Source of the DNA: Austropuccinia psidii
Lineage: Eukaryota; Basidiomycota; Pucciniomycetes; Pucciniales; Sphaerophragmiaceae
Reading direction: 5' to 3'
Length of the DNA: 64,000 nucleotides
NCBI GenBank assembly: GCA_023105745.1
Contig: JALGQZ010000003.1
Span: forward strand, 45,904,185 to 45,968,184
The position numbers and the translations under genes are program-made. Position 1 is the stretch's first letter; each line of letters starts with the position of its first letter. Shown here in pieces: positions 9,425-21,625 of the stretch. The notes below the pieces were generated by a model. The model was not told the origin of the DNA and did no database searches. It saw nothing but the letters and a program-made list of their open reading frames with translations.

Positions 9425-12400
9425 TAATCAGATAGAGGTGGGCTCAGAGGAAAAAATGATCCCAAAAAAGGGAAAATAAAGGGAAAAATCCCCAGTGGAA
9501 AAAAATCCACACAAGGAAGTGCCATATCCCAAAGGAAAGTCCCAGAGATGCCCATAATGTTTGAACCAGAATTGTGACTAAGTATGATTAATTTTAAAAG
9601 AGACAAATCAAATTCAGGGGGCTCAGATAGACATCTACATGAGCCAGTACAAATATTATTACATGGTTTACAAGGATAAATATTATGAAATGTTTCCACA
9701 AATACACCAAGGGGTGATGAGCTCCTGGAACGTCCTTAAGAAGTTCCTCAAAGTGGAAGAAATGTGAAATACTCCAATGGATGGAATCCAATGTCATCCA
9801 AACCTAAAATAAAAAATATAAAGGACTGGAGCATCAAAAAGAGGGATGCAAGCAAGGATGCCCCAGTAGCTTCTACCAGCAAGCCACAAGCCGGCCAGCC
9901 TCCCCAAGAGGCAAAGAATAACAAGAAAAAGAGCTTGAGAAAGCCATATTCCCCAAGCTACAGGATCCAAAGAATCCAAAAGAATGCCACGGACACCATC
10001 TTCAACATTCCCAGAACCTTTATGGAACTCAAAGACAAAGTGGAGAAAAAAAAAATACAGCCACATCTCCCAAAAAAATAACTCTGTCTCCTAATGTTGT
10101 AAATAAGTTTTCAGAAATTAAAAAATAGTATATTAAATCTAAAAGACATTAAAGAAATTCTATTATCATTGTAAAAATAAACATTATAATATTATCTTTA
10201 AGCCAAATTTCTGTAAAAAAAAAGAAATAGACAATATTAAATCTATGGTCGAGAATAATAAACCAAAACTTTTAATTGTCAATACTGAAAAATTGATACA
10301 AGGACAAAAAATAGTTGAATAAATACATAAAATATATTAAATAAAAGACTTTAAAAATCAATTATGACCATAGTATTGATACCTTGAATAAAGAATTAAA
10401 CACATTATCCATTTCTGTTCAAACATTTAAAGAAAAGACTTCATCACATCAAAACCTACTCCTGGAGCATGTAAGAAAAAGTGATGAAGCAAGAATCAAT
10501 ATTAAAGATGATATCCAAAGTGAAATAAGACTTATTACACATAAAATGGACAAAATAAACAAGGCTAACTTAAATATTTCAAGGTTATCAACCCCATTTT
10601 ACCACATAAGAAGTCCTGTTAAACCAAAGGAGGAAATAACAAATCCCTTCTTAGCAGAAATAAGCCACCAAGACAACAATCAAGTCTTAATGAAAGAAGC
10701 ACCTTAGCTCAAATAATTCTCAACATTAACAGGTGAAGAAGAATATGATCATATGTCATTCATTGAGACAATTGACATTTTTCAAGAATATTATTCCATA
10801 ACAAATGAAATACTCCCTGGAATATTACATCAACTATTTGAAAAACTACAAAAAGATGGTATTATGACATAAGACAAACAAATGGAAAAATAACCTGCTC
10901 TTGGTGGAACATGAAATTATCAATAAGTGTGAAAATGGTTCCTGGAGGTGTAATATAGAAAGTTAATTTGAAAGCTCATCCTTGACCCAGAAAAAGACAA
11001 ACCTTCAACTTGGTTCTTAAAACAAGCTGCAAGATCAAATGAATTATATCCACAAATTTGACAAAAGATGGTGCATGCCAAAATACTCAAAAAGTGTGGA
11101 AGAGAACTGGAACATGGCCTGAGGATCAGATGCATAGAACCATGTTCCACAAAATAATACATCAATGAACTAGAGGAAATTGTGACAAGAACCAAAATTG
11201 GCATAAAATAGAAAAATTGTACTTAAAAGCCCAAATAAGTTATTTATTAAGAGGGACAAACCAAAAAAACCTTCAAACCAAATAACACCAATGATAAAAG
11301 AAAGTTCCATAAATTTGGTGGTAGGGGGCACTGAGAAAATAACTGTCTCAAGAAACAAAGGATAAATGAAATAGTGGAAAAAGAAGACCACAGTTACAAA
11401 GAAGAAGAATATGATTCTGGAAAAGATACTGAAGAATCAGATATCTCTGAAAGTGATTAAATAAATATAATTAATTCCCAGATTAAAAATATTGCTTGAA
11501 TCTATCAAGTGCTTGACGTGAATTCAAATTTTCCACAAATTGGCACATCTCATGCCTGCCTTAAGCATATAAAGGATGTCAAATCTCACAGAACTCAACC
11601 TGAAAAAGGAATGGGCTATACTTCAGGAAAATCAAGCATAAGTATTGTAATGTTAAAAAATCAAGAGGCAAGAGTAAAGATGAACACAGGAGCATACTGC
11701 ACATGTGCTGGAAATAATTTTCTACAACAAACTGTACCGGATTTGGAAAATAAAATTATACCAATACAAGTGGACAAATGTAGTAGTGCAAGTGAAAGGA
11801 TTAAACCCCTTGGAATATTTGACTTAACATTTATATTCTCATGCCCATCTTAATGTATAAGAATGAAAGTGGAGTTTGTAGTGATGGAAAATTGTACTAG
11901 TAACAATTTCATACTTGGAAGTGATCACTTATCAATTCATGGCATAGATATCTCTAAATAAAAGTATAGACAGTTTACCATAGGGGATAATAAAAGTCCA
12001 AAATTTGGCTTTTTGATTAATAAGAAACAAATTAATGCTATAAAACATGAGGAAAAACCCCTGTTGAAACACTTATTCATAAGGGAACAGCTAAAAGAGG
12101 CATAATTCAATAGTTAATTTACAGAAAAAAGGAAAGAAAGACTGATTGACCTCTTGTATAAATAGAAAGTGCCTTTGCAAATGAAAAAGAGCCACTATGT
12201 GCCATAATTGGACATCAGTTTGATATTATCCTAATTTCATATAAACCTTATTGACCATAGTTAAGAATACCAGCTTATCCAGAAAGCTCAAGAGCTAGAG
12301 AATCCTTAGAGGTCCACATTAAAGAGTTAATGGACCTAGGAGGCTTAAAAAAAGTAGAACATAATGAACAAGTAGAAGTAACTGCACCAGTCATTATAAA

Positions 12401-13955
12401 CTGGTGCAATGGCAAATAAAGGATGGTAGGGGATTTTGGAGCTTTAAATATCTAAAATATCCCTGACATATATTCAATACCTAGGATTCATGAGACACTA
12501 ATACAACTTTCACAGGCTGAATTCATTACATCAATGGATTCCCCTAAAGTTTTTCACCCAACTTCCTTAACAGATAATTCCAGAAACCTACTGAGGATAA
12601 TAGTTCACTGTGGAAGCTATGAATACCTAAGAATGCCATTTGGTATAAAAAATTACTCTTCCCATTATTAAAGAATGATTAACACTATATTCCTCAAAGA
12701 ATTATCAGAAGTATGACTGATTAGCTATATTGATGATATTATTATTTTCTCAAAAACTTGGAAAAATCAACTCATAGCACTTGATAGAGTATTACAGAAG
12801 ATATTCCAAGTAAATATTTAAATATCATTCAAGAAATACCATTTTGAATACAGTGAGCTAAAAGAACTAGGACAGATATTATCTGGACTAACTAAGTTTG
12901 GGCATAGATAAAATAAAGCAGCAGAAGTACTACCAAAGCAAATGCCAAAACTAGGAAAGAAATGCAATCATTCTTAGGATTTGCTGGATATTACAGACAA
13001 CACATAAAAGACTTTTCCAAAATTGAAAAATCTTTTTATAAACTCTCTGATCAACAGACATTCTATGAAATGACTGAAGAAAGATTTAAAGCATATGAGG
13101 AACTGAAAAAATCCCTCAAGAATTCCCCTTTTCTCTTAATTCCATATTGAAAGCTACCTTTTAAGCTATATATAGATTCTAGTGGAGAAGGACTAGGTTC
13201 TGCACTAGACCAGACACAAATAATCAATTATAAAACTTTGGAAAGACCAATTTGCTTCATTCCAAGGCAAATTAAGCCAACAGAAGCAAGGTATGGAGCA
13301 AGCCAAATGGAATTCATTTTCTTAGTGTGGGCTTTAGAAAAGCTACAATATCATTTAGATATAACAGTATTTGATGTGATTACAGAATGTAATGCTGTAA
13401 GATCATTATCAAACATGAATAAACCAAATAGACACATGCTAAGATGGAATATTTCTATCAAATATTGTAGAGGAAATATGACTATAGTCCATAAATCTGA
13501 GAATCTTCACAAAAGTTAAAATGGTCTTAGAAGATGTACTCTGGCAAATACACCTAAAACCCTAGCATGGGTGTGCAGGAGGAAAATTTTATAGAAGGAT
13601 TATGTGTCACATGCATTGGCATGGAATTCTTTAACCAAGTTGAACAAAGCCATAAGATAGATAAAAATTTTCATATCTTCTGCAAACTCCTGATGGAAGA
13701 TTGTCAAGACCCAACTTTATCCCTCAAACTAGATTAAGTATGAAAGCAGGCTAATGATGAAGGAAGCTTAAAACATCTTGATAGAATTATTTATCATGGA
13801 GCCAAAAACACAGGTGTTATGACCCTGACAGATATAGTGTTAATAAAGACAAAACTAAATGAACCCCATGACAGTGTTTTTAATGGAAATCTCTCAGAAG
13901 ACAGGACATTAGAAAGGCTGAAACATGAGCTTTTCTGGTGTGATATCTTTGAATT
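9425..13955 (+). pseudogene. G0: decayed Ty3/gypsy element, gag to start of integrase
   Basis: Colinear with G1 but heavily mutated. The gag-region alternative frame is at 9764-10081 and gag at about 10384-11450. Protease is at 11509-11853, where the active-site triplet reads NTGA instead of DTGA. The reverse transcriptase has [10 protein letters not shown] near 12625-12655 and YIDD at 12726-12737. Connection and RNase H lie at 12962-13520 ([33 protein letters not shown]). The copy ends near 13955 just inside the integrase zinc-binding domain ([10 protein letters not shown]). Stops and frameshifts interrupt every domain. No flanking LTRs are visible. It is an old, truncated relative of G1. 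Confidence 0.88.
9764..10081 (+). pseudogene. G0 copy of the overlapping gag-region frame
   Basis: This open frame of 105 codons matches the C-terminal half of the G1 alternative frame at 56254-56838. Shared blocks are APVASTSKP and KPYSPSYRIQ versus RPYPQGYRIP, followed by DTIFNIPRTFMELKDK versus DSVFNMARTLMEFTAK. The frame is lysine-rich and hydrophilic. In the same stretch the frame corresponding to the long G1 gag-pol reading frame is closed by several stops, for example TAA and TAG codons around 9805-9870. Persistence of this frame rather than the gag frame is the main reason to think it was once a protein. Confidence 0.6.
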
Positions 13956-16900
13956 TAGTATAGGAATAAAAAAAATATTTTTTTCATAATTTGATGAATA
14001 CTAAATTAATTCAATTGTATGTAGCTACCCAAAAAGATACATATAATCCTTAAAACCTAAAAGAAAAAGATTAATATGGCTAAAGTGAAATAAAAGAAAA
14101 ATATACATATGTAAGGTAGTTATTTACTATTAGTTCTACCCTAAATCCATCAAAGTAAATATAATATTACTAAGCAGCACAACAACCAAAATATATTTTA
14201 TGTGGTGAAATCAGCTAAAACAGTATCAATACACATTCATGGTATTCAAAGGTAGAATCAAATCAAACCTCAATTTTTATTCCTACTTACCCAGTAGCTA
14301 ATCTAAGTGCAATTGTATTTTTAAAAAGAATTACCCAGGAGAAAGCCTCAGTGGTATTACTTACTCTTGAAGATAATATATTTTTCATACTTTGAATCAT
14401 TTTAACTTTAGCCAACACCCCAGTATTTATATTTTACCATTAATATCTGAGAATTCTTACCACAACCAGCAGAATTGAATCTCTGTACCAGAAAAACCCC
14501 AGACTCCATAAGAAGGAACCAATCCCCAAATGGTTTATATGTTTCCTAATCAACAGACACCATGAAAAAAAGCTATCCCTGCCGGCAGGGGTAGAAGGTC
14601 CAACCCAGCTTTCATCTTGCTTCATACTGGGCTCTAACTTGCTATTTTTATTTGGTCATCTTCTAAGCTGGATATTCAATTTTGGAAGATTTTTTACATT
14701 GAACTAAATTGAAGTGTTTTATATGAAAGTTTTCTTAATAGTAAGTTCTTCCACTCAGTTCCTTGAATGACAAAAATGGAGAAACAAACTCCATGCTAAG
14801 GCTACTCTCAGTCAAAGATTACATCTGACATCACTATTCCTCAGTTTCCTCTTTGCCCATCTCCAATCATATGAATTATTGATTACTATTTTCCTCACAA
14901 AATTCCAACTTTAGTTACTGAACTGAATTTATTAATTAAAATTACTGAAAATTCTCATCATTATTATATTCTATTGAATGGATTTTTGACTTAACACTGC
15001 AAATTTTGATATCTTCTTGTTTTCCCTGACTTTGATTAAATTTTCATTTTATGGAACACAACAAGTTAAATTGACATAAGTTCTATTTTTAATATTTCAA
15101 ATGTTGCCAAAGATTTTCCTGCAGGCATATAATCAAAGAAAAGATTTAACAAATACATTGTCTCATAATGCTTCTTGGCTCATCATATTCAAAAAATAAC
15201 TTTTTTATACTGCTATGGGAGGGAATATATGCATAATTTTTTCAAAGAAGAGATTTTCATCACCTTTTGAGTTTTTCTGTATGATAAATATACTCAAATA
15301 ATCATCATATTTTCAAAACCCAATTTCTCAGTGATATAAGAGCTACTTTATAAATATGTAGCTAAAAGGTCTTGTCATAAAATTTTCCTTATATATGAAA
15401 ATTTCATTAATTTGAGAAAGGAATTGATTCAATGTTCTTGGAAGAGCCTACATCCTTTTAAAATGGCAATTCAACAGCTTTCTGGTGACTATATGCGGTT
15501 TATTTTGTACAAAAATGATGAAATCTCAACATATATTCTACATTGGAAAGCTTAAATACTTATGATCTCTCCTATTAAAATAGTTGTTTCTAGTTGTATT
15601 CCTAACTATAATGTTTGTATACAAAATTCAATAAAATTGAATCTAATTCCTGAAATCTATTTCTGATACTGTGAACAAAGTTGGAGAAATGGAGGGATAT
15701 TATAATGATTAAAATTTTCAATTCACCTTACTCTGATCATTTTTTTCAATAAAGCGATGAGTTATATCAGGATTTAATTACTTTATATATTCTGATTCTC
15801 CCCAAAAAAGGTAATTGATATAAGTGAAAACTGCTAAATTTCTTTGGAAAAAATAATCATTCTTTCAATAACTATGTTTAAGGTTAGAAGATTTTTTACT
15901 GAAGTGAGATTAATTACAAACACTTTATTCTTTAATTTTTATATACAAATTTGATATAACTTGAATAGATTTTATCTCACAGAGATAAAAAAATATATAT
16001 TATAATTTAAAAGCAATGATTAAGTAAAACTTCAATTCATAATTTTTTACATCCAATGAATTTTTTGAATATTTAGTCCTGAATTAAGGATTTTTTAATA
16101 ATATGCAAACACAAATCTTTCATTTTAGTACAATACTAATATACTTAATCCAAGAATTCTCCATCCAATTAATAAGTTTTAACTAATGATTTATTCATGA
16201 ACCAAATTTTCAGAAACATTCTGAGATGATAATTCCATCTATATAATAATCTCAAATCAATGGTCAAACTCATTTCCTTTGATAATGTCATTTGATTCTT
16301 AAATTTAAGAATCTATTACATGATATATATCGCTTTAGCCTTAAATGTGTAAATTGTGATGCTTCCAAAAATACCCTACCAGATATTTCAAAGGATTAAT
16401 ACCCTTTAAGTGGTTTTTACAGTTGTATACTTCAAAAACATTCTTTCCTTCCCTTTTTCAAAATTAACAATATATTCAAGAGTAAAATTTTAATAACTAC
16501 AGAGGTTAACAGGATAACTGATCTCTATAAAAGATAAGAAGCAAGCTCTTCACCTCCTTTAAAGAATATTGAAAGAAAATATTACAATTGGTTTTTTCTG
16601 CTGAGTTTTTTGAACTATTCCTTCAAATTATGAGTCTGATTCATAATCTGAAATATTTACTTTCATATCAATTTATGAAGATTCTTATGTTACAATTTAA
16701 TACTAGTCCTTTCTTTGAGATTTTTACATAAACTGTTAATTCAGCCCATATTTATTGAGTTATTCAATTTCTTTAGAATAAATTTTACTCTCTTTATTAA
16801 TCAAAAGGAACTTTCTATTAATATTTGAAGCTGAAAAAGAAGCTTTCCACTTCATACAATTGGTTCAATCTCAACTATCTTTTCATAAATGCAAACAGAT

Positions 16901-17929
16901 AATTTTCTCCTGAAGGGAATGTTGTTTTTTGTATTTTATCGTATTGAATGGTCAAAAAATGAAGAAAATCTTACATCAGTTATCTATTGCTATTTTTTGT
17001 TTTTTTGATTGATAGGCAGAATCATGAAAGTAATGGAAGTAAAACGTTAAAAATATAATGTGTGCCTCATCCCGGTGGAAATAACTACTGAATTATAGAT
17101 CTTATACCTATTATTCTCAGATATTTTCAGAAAATATATGCAAACAATATTTAAAGTTCCTTGTTTGTCAAATCTTTTCACATTGATATTGTTGTGAATC
17201 CCTCTTTGTAGGACTTTTTAATCTTATTCCAATAATTTATATTTCAAAAAGGTCTTGGTACAAAACATTCAGATATTTTATTCAAAGAGAATGAGAGATT
17301 CCTTTGGCAATTACTTATCATATATTAAATAAAGCCTGCAATGGGATAAATGTTTGTTCATTTTTGGAAATATTAACTCCTTGAGAGGTTATAATTTGAA
17401 AAAAATGTGTCATGCACACCTTTTTGAAGTAGTTTGTGTTCTCTTTGGAGCTTTATATGAATATGATGTGCACCTTAATTGAAACTTTGATAAAACCTTT
17501 GTCAAACCCACTATCGCTGGCCAGATTTCAACCAAGTTGGAAGGCAGTTGGAAATAAAATGATTTCAAAATTCATTTATCTTTTACATTCCTCAATTAGA
17601 AATATCTGGGAGTATATATGTGTTCATTTCTTTGCATTACTGACATATAAAATTTACTGGGAAAATCTAGAGAAAGATGCTGTATCATCTTATCAATGAT
17701 GTTTAAATTAGGGACATATTTGGCTCATAAGTATTTACCAATGTCATTAAATGATGTTAAGATATTTCCATAAAGTCTCAATAGAATTTTAAATGTAATT
17801 TGTTTTTATCAAGTGATTTCTTGAATCAAAAAACAAATTCTTGTGATATATAGCAACCAATTATTGAATCACAAGTCTTTTTTGTGCTTCAAAAAACTGT
17901 TTGATCAGTTTTTTTATTTAAATTTTTTT
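13956..17929. other. AT-rich DNA without a recognisable gene
   Basis: About 4 kb of AT-rich sequence with no open frame above about 90 codons and no family motif on either strand. The 87-codon plus frame at 17436-17699 has no recognisable feature. The only structured sequence is the short repeat at 14560-14638. Confidence 0.6.
14560..14638 (-). repeat. Short dispersed repeat, copy 1 (inverted relative to copy 2)
   Basis: In reverse complement this reads TTAGAGCCCAG, then GAAAGCTGGGTTGGACC, then CTACCCCTGCC. The plus strand at 20028-20095 reads TTAGAACCCAGG, GAAAGCAGGTTGGAAC, CTACCCCTTCC in the same order and spacing. It is locally GC-richer than its surroundings. The pair may be remnants of LTR or terminal sequence of one family. 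Confidence 0.5.
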
Positions 17930-18425
17930 ATTGTCTTGTTTTAATCTGATTTATTGTCAAATTATTTCCATATTTGACTAATATACTCCAAGTTTTAACG
18001 ATGAATTGAGTTTTTTATGTATTTTTGTAACCATTTTCCTGGTATTTCTTAAATTTTAATGATGATATTTTGTTGTTTTGGTAATTTTTCTTATTTTAAA
18101 ATTTTGGCTTCTTTTGATATTTTTATTTACTTTTGATTCATTTTTAGTTTTGAATAACATTAAGCATGAATGTTCAATTTTGTTTGAACGTTCAACTTCA
18201 AGTATTTTTTTATTTTTGAATTTTTTACTCTTTTTTTTTAGTTTTTTAATTTGATTTTTTTTCTTTGGATTTTTCATTCATTCATTTTCATTATGGTTCT
18301 TATTTTTTTAATTTTTTTGAGTTCTTCATTTTGTGGTCTTTTGTTTAGTTTTCATATCTTTTTTATCTTTTTTTCTTAGGTTGTTTCATTGATTTCTTTT
18401 TAAATTATTTATAAATTATTTTTTT

Positions 18426-18491
18426 GGAGTGTTTCTTTGGTTATTTGTTTGTGATAGAACTAGTACAAACCAATAACCAAATAAACACTCC
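18426..18491. repeat. Central hairpin of the palindrome, 27-bp arms
   Basis: The left stem 18426-18452 (starting GGAGTGTTTCTTTGG) pairs with 18465-18491 (ending AATAAACACTCC), with only two mismatches I can see and a 12-base loop. Confidence 0.8.
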
Positions 18492-18520
18492 AAATCAGTG
18501 TTTTGACACTGATTTGGAGT
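18487..18520. repeat. Perfect 15-bp hairpin overlapping the central hairpin
   Basis: ACTCCAAATCAGTGT, a four-base loop TTTG, then ACACTGATTTGGAGT. The stem is perfect. Its first five bases are also the last five of the preceding stem, so the two hairpins are alternative folds. Confidence 0.85.
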
Positions 18521-19050
18521 ATTTCCACCCCCAAAAAAATTAAAAAAAAAATATTAAAAAATTCAAAAAAAAATTAAAACAAAACTTCAAAAAAAATAAA
18601 TGAAAAAATTAGTAAAAAAAACCAAGAAAAACAAAGATAAAAAAACTATATAAAAAATCAAAACAAGACCACATAAAAAACAAAAATTCAAATTAAAAGT
18701 GAGAATCAAACAAATAAGAAATTAAAAGGTCAAATAAAAAGAAATTTAAAAAATAAAATTAAAAGAAATGAAAAAAAAGAGTCAAAATAAAATTGACAAA
18801 ATTTAAAAAAATGAAGAAACAATGGAAAAATAAAGAATAAAAATGGCAAAAAGGAAAATAAAATCAAAAAAAATACAAAAATTGCTTAAACTGGGAATGA
18901 TAGGAAAAAATCCAAAAGTCCCTTGATTCTAATGATACAAAATATATAATTAAGGAAAACCACAAATTGAGAAAAAAAATAAAATTTGAAAAAAAAAGCT
19001 CAAAGCAAAAAAGGAAAAAGAAATTTCAAAAAATAATATCCTTTTTCTTT

Positions 19051-20467
19051 GTGATCAAAATGAATCAAAAAGAAATGCAAAAATTGACAACACTGCAACT
19101 AATAAGACAAATTGGAATTCCTGGGTATACATAAATAAGATGAAATATCAAGAGGAATGAAACAGAAAGGGGAAATTTGAAAATTGAACACCATTATTAT
19201 TTAAAATTTTGTTTATAGAAAATTAAGGAAATTATTGAGTGTAAATATAACAACAGATTTAAAAATATTCGATAATTCAAAGAAATAATTAAGCTTATTT
19301 CTCAACTTCAAAGATGATGAAGCTCAACATTGAAGGAAATTAGATTTGGAAAATACTTTTTAAAATCAAATATTCTCATAAATGGAAGAAACATACAGAT
19401 ATGTAAGGATAGAATTTACATGAATATCTCCAAAAATCAAGGGATGAGTAAAATGATTTAAAAACATAATTATGACCCAGATTTATATATATGAATAGGC
19501 TGAAATTAAGCTAAAAATAATTTTATAATTAATGTGTTCCATAACAGTATTAGATATAAATGTATAATAGAAAAGAAATAATTCCTTTAGCAAAAGAATA
19601 TCTCAATGTTGTAATATACCCTTCCAAAGATATCTGAGGTATGTAAGACATGAAAAAACATATCATAATGGATTATTTTGATATAAAGTATTAACACTTA
19701 CTTATGAATGTTTTTGTATAAAATGAAGCTACTTGGAAGAATGTTTCCAGATTGATAGCTTGCAATGGTGAAAAAATGAGGAGTTAATTATTCCAAATAG
19801 AAAATACAATGAATTCAATGATGAATTTTTCACACATCTTGATGAATGAAGTCTTTTTCACTTTTTTAAATTATTATAATTCCAGAAACTCTGGTATTAA
19901 TGAATGATGGATATGTAATTTATGATAAAACAAAAAAAGTCATGGGAAATCCATTATCTTTCATTTCAATTGAGTAAAAGTTTCAATTACCCAATGTGTG
20001 GCTGAAAGCATCTGGAAAAATATCTCAAGGTTAGAACCCAGGCTGAAAGCAGGTTGGAACTACTACCCCTTCCAGAGGGGATACCTTTTTTTTAATGGCA
20101 AGACGTCCAAAGGTCTGCCAAATTTATCATTCAATCAGTTTAAGAAATAAAAAAGACTTACCCTTTGCTATAATTCAAATTGGATTAATTTAATCACTCC
20201 AGGATAGTAATTTAATCAAAATTTCATTCTAATACTTTAAATAGAACATTTACACTTTGTTGAAGTTCTGTATTCAGACAGTCACACTCAGAGGTGTGAC
20301 CAGATTTCTCACCATCTTGTATTTCCTGAATTCCTTTTTTTGTTCTGAAAACCTTCACTCAAGTAGCTCTATTAATACTTGATGCACCCTCTTAATTTGT
20401 GTTTAATAAGATTCTTACCAAGATCCATCATCATTTGACCAATTTTTGTCTAAAAACGTTTTTTTAG
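19051..20467. other. AT-rich DNA with one short dispersed repeat
   Basis: No coding frame or family motif is visible. The segment contains copy 2 of the short dispersed repeat (20028-20095). Confidence 0.55.
20028..20095 (+). repeat. Short dispersed repeat, copy 2
   Basis: Inverted relative to copy 1 at 14560-14638, with the same word order (TTAGAACCCAGG, GAAAGCAGGTTGGAAC, CTACCCCTTCC). The two copies are 5.4 kb apart and bracket the foldback palindrome. Confidence 0.5.
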
Positions 20468-21625
20468 GTGAAATACCCATTGGATATTGGAAAGGAACCT
20501 GTACTATCACCCTCAATATTATTTTTCATTAAATCTTACATATTGTTTTACTCAAAAATCTCCCCAATCTCGACAGCTGAAAGATCTATTCAAGTTCAAG
20601 TTAAACATTCAAATCTCAAAAGCCATATGGAACACATACTAGAAATCAAAAACAGCTCTTCACCTATTGAGTTGAATGGGGGTAATACAGACATTCATGT
20701 GCACTTGAAACAGAAGGATCCACTGTGGTATCTTGTTCTCAAGCTGTATCATGTGGTCTTCTTCTTTGACTCCATATCTCTTTTTATTGTTATTTCTTGA
20801 ATAGTTCTTATTTCCTGTAGGAAAATACCCAAACAGATTTGGGAGACTGTCAAGAATCAGACTCATGAAGCTAACAGGTAAAATTATTGATACTCTCAGA
20901 TATAAAGGACTTTCTGTAATAATGTGAGTATCAAAAAAAATCACAGCTGTTCTAAAGGTTGGTTTTATGCATGGGTATTCTGGGAACCTGGCTCAGTGGA
21001 ATTAAAAAATAAAACAGGAAAGGCAGGTGTCAAGATGAAGCTGAAAAAGGAAGTTATTTTTGAGTGCATACCTTTGGCCCAGCTACAACGTACCATTTTT
21101 GAAGATACCAAACTCAAGAAAGTGCTGCATAGGTTCACCTTCTGCTTCTAATGGCCAAGGCATAAAAAAATGTCAGGGATTGTTGACAAAATGAACTACC
21201 AATTAGATGAAGGTATTCACAAGGTGTTGCAATCTCTACCTTGATAAACTAGTGTCTTATGTTCTTCTGAATATAAAAGAAAGCTTCATAAGGCTATTGG
21301 TACTTAATTGTGTTAAAAAGGGCCACCCACCATGAGGGAAAAAAGCAGCCTTCAAGGTGTAGGATTTTGATTCCAATTTGAATTACAGCTTTTACAGGGC
21401 TTGGAAATGACTTATATTTTGGATTTTGTTTTATTTGTATCTATTCAACAACTACCTCAGCCCTGTGAAATGAAAGATATTACTGAAAAGTCCTCCCAAG
21501 AAACTCTATATATTACAATACAATTACAGCCAAAGAAGGCCTATAATATTTCTGAAATATTTTGTATGACTATGAAGCTTAATATACCTCAAATTATTTT
21601 CTTATTCTCAATAAAAGTTCATTAA
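20468..21625 (+). other. Less AT-rich stretch with several medium open frames, unclassified
   Basis: Three plus-strand frames follow each other (110 codons at 20468, 75 at 20924, 74 at 21401), and a minus-strand frame overlaps the first two. The composition is more balanced than the neighbouring DNA, and the segment at 20950-21160 (SKGWFYAWVFWEPGSVELK) looks most like former coding sequence. I recognise no family on either strand. It may be a decayed transposon or gene fragment. Confidence 0.25.

Larger units (their letters stand above)
17930..19050. repeat. Foldback palindrome of about 1.1 kb (T-rich left arm, A-rich right arm)
   Basis: The left arm is almost pure T-rich and the right arm A-rich, and they pair imperfectly in inverted order. 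For example TGTGGTCTTTTGTTT near 18335-18350 mirrors AAAACAAGACCACA near 18661-18674, and the TTATCTTTTTTTCTTAGG block near 18363-18380 mirrors the CCAAGAAAAACAAAGATAA block near 18621-18640. The centre is a strong hairpin at 18426-18491. It resembles a foldback or MITE-like element. No coding capacity is visible: the lysine- and asparagine-rich frame at 18056-18277 is a by-product of composition. Confidence 0.6.
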
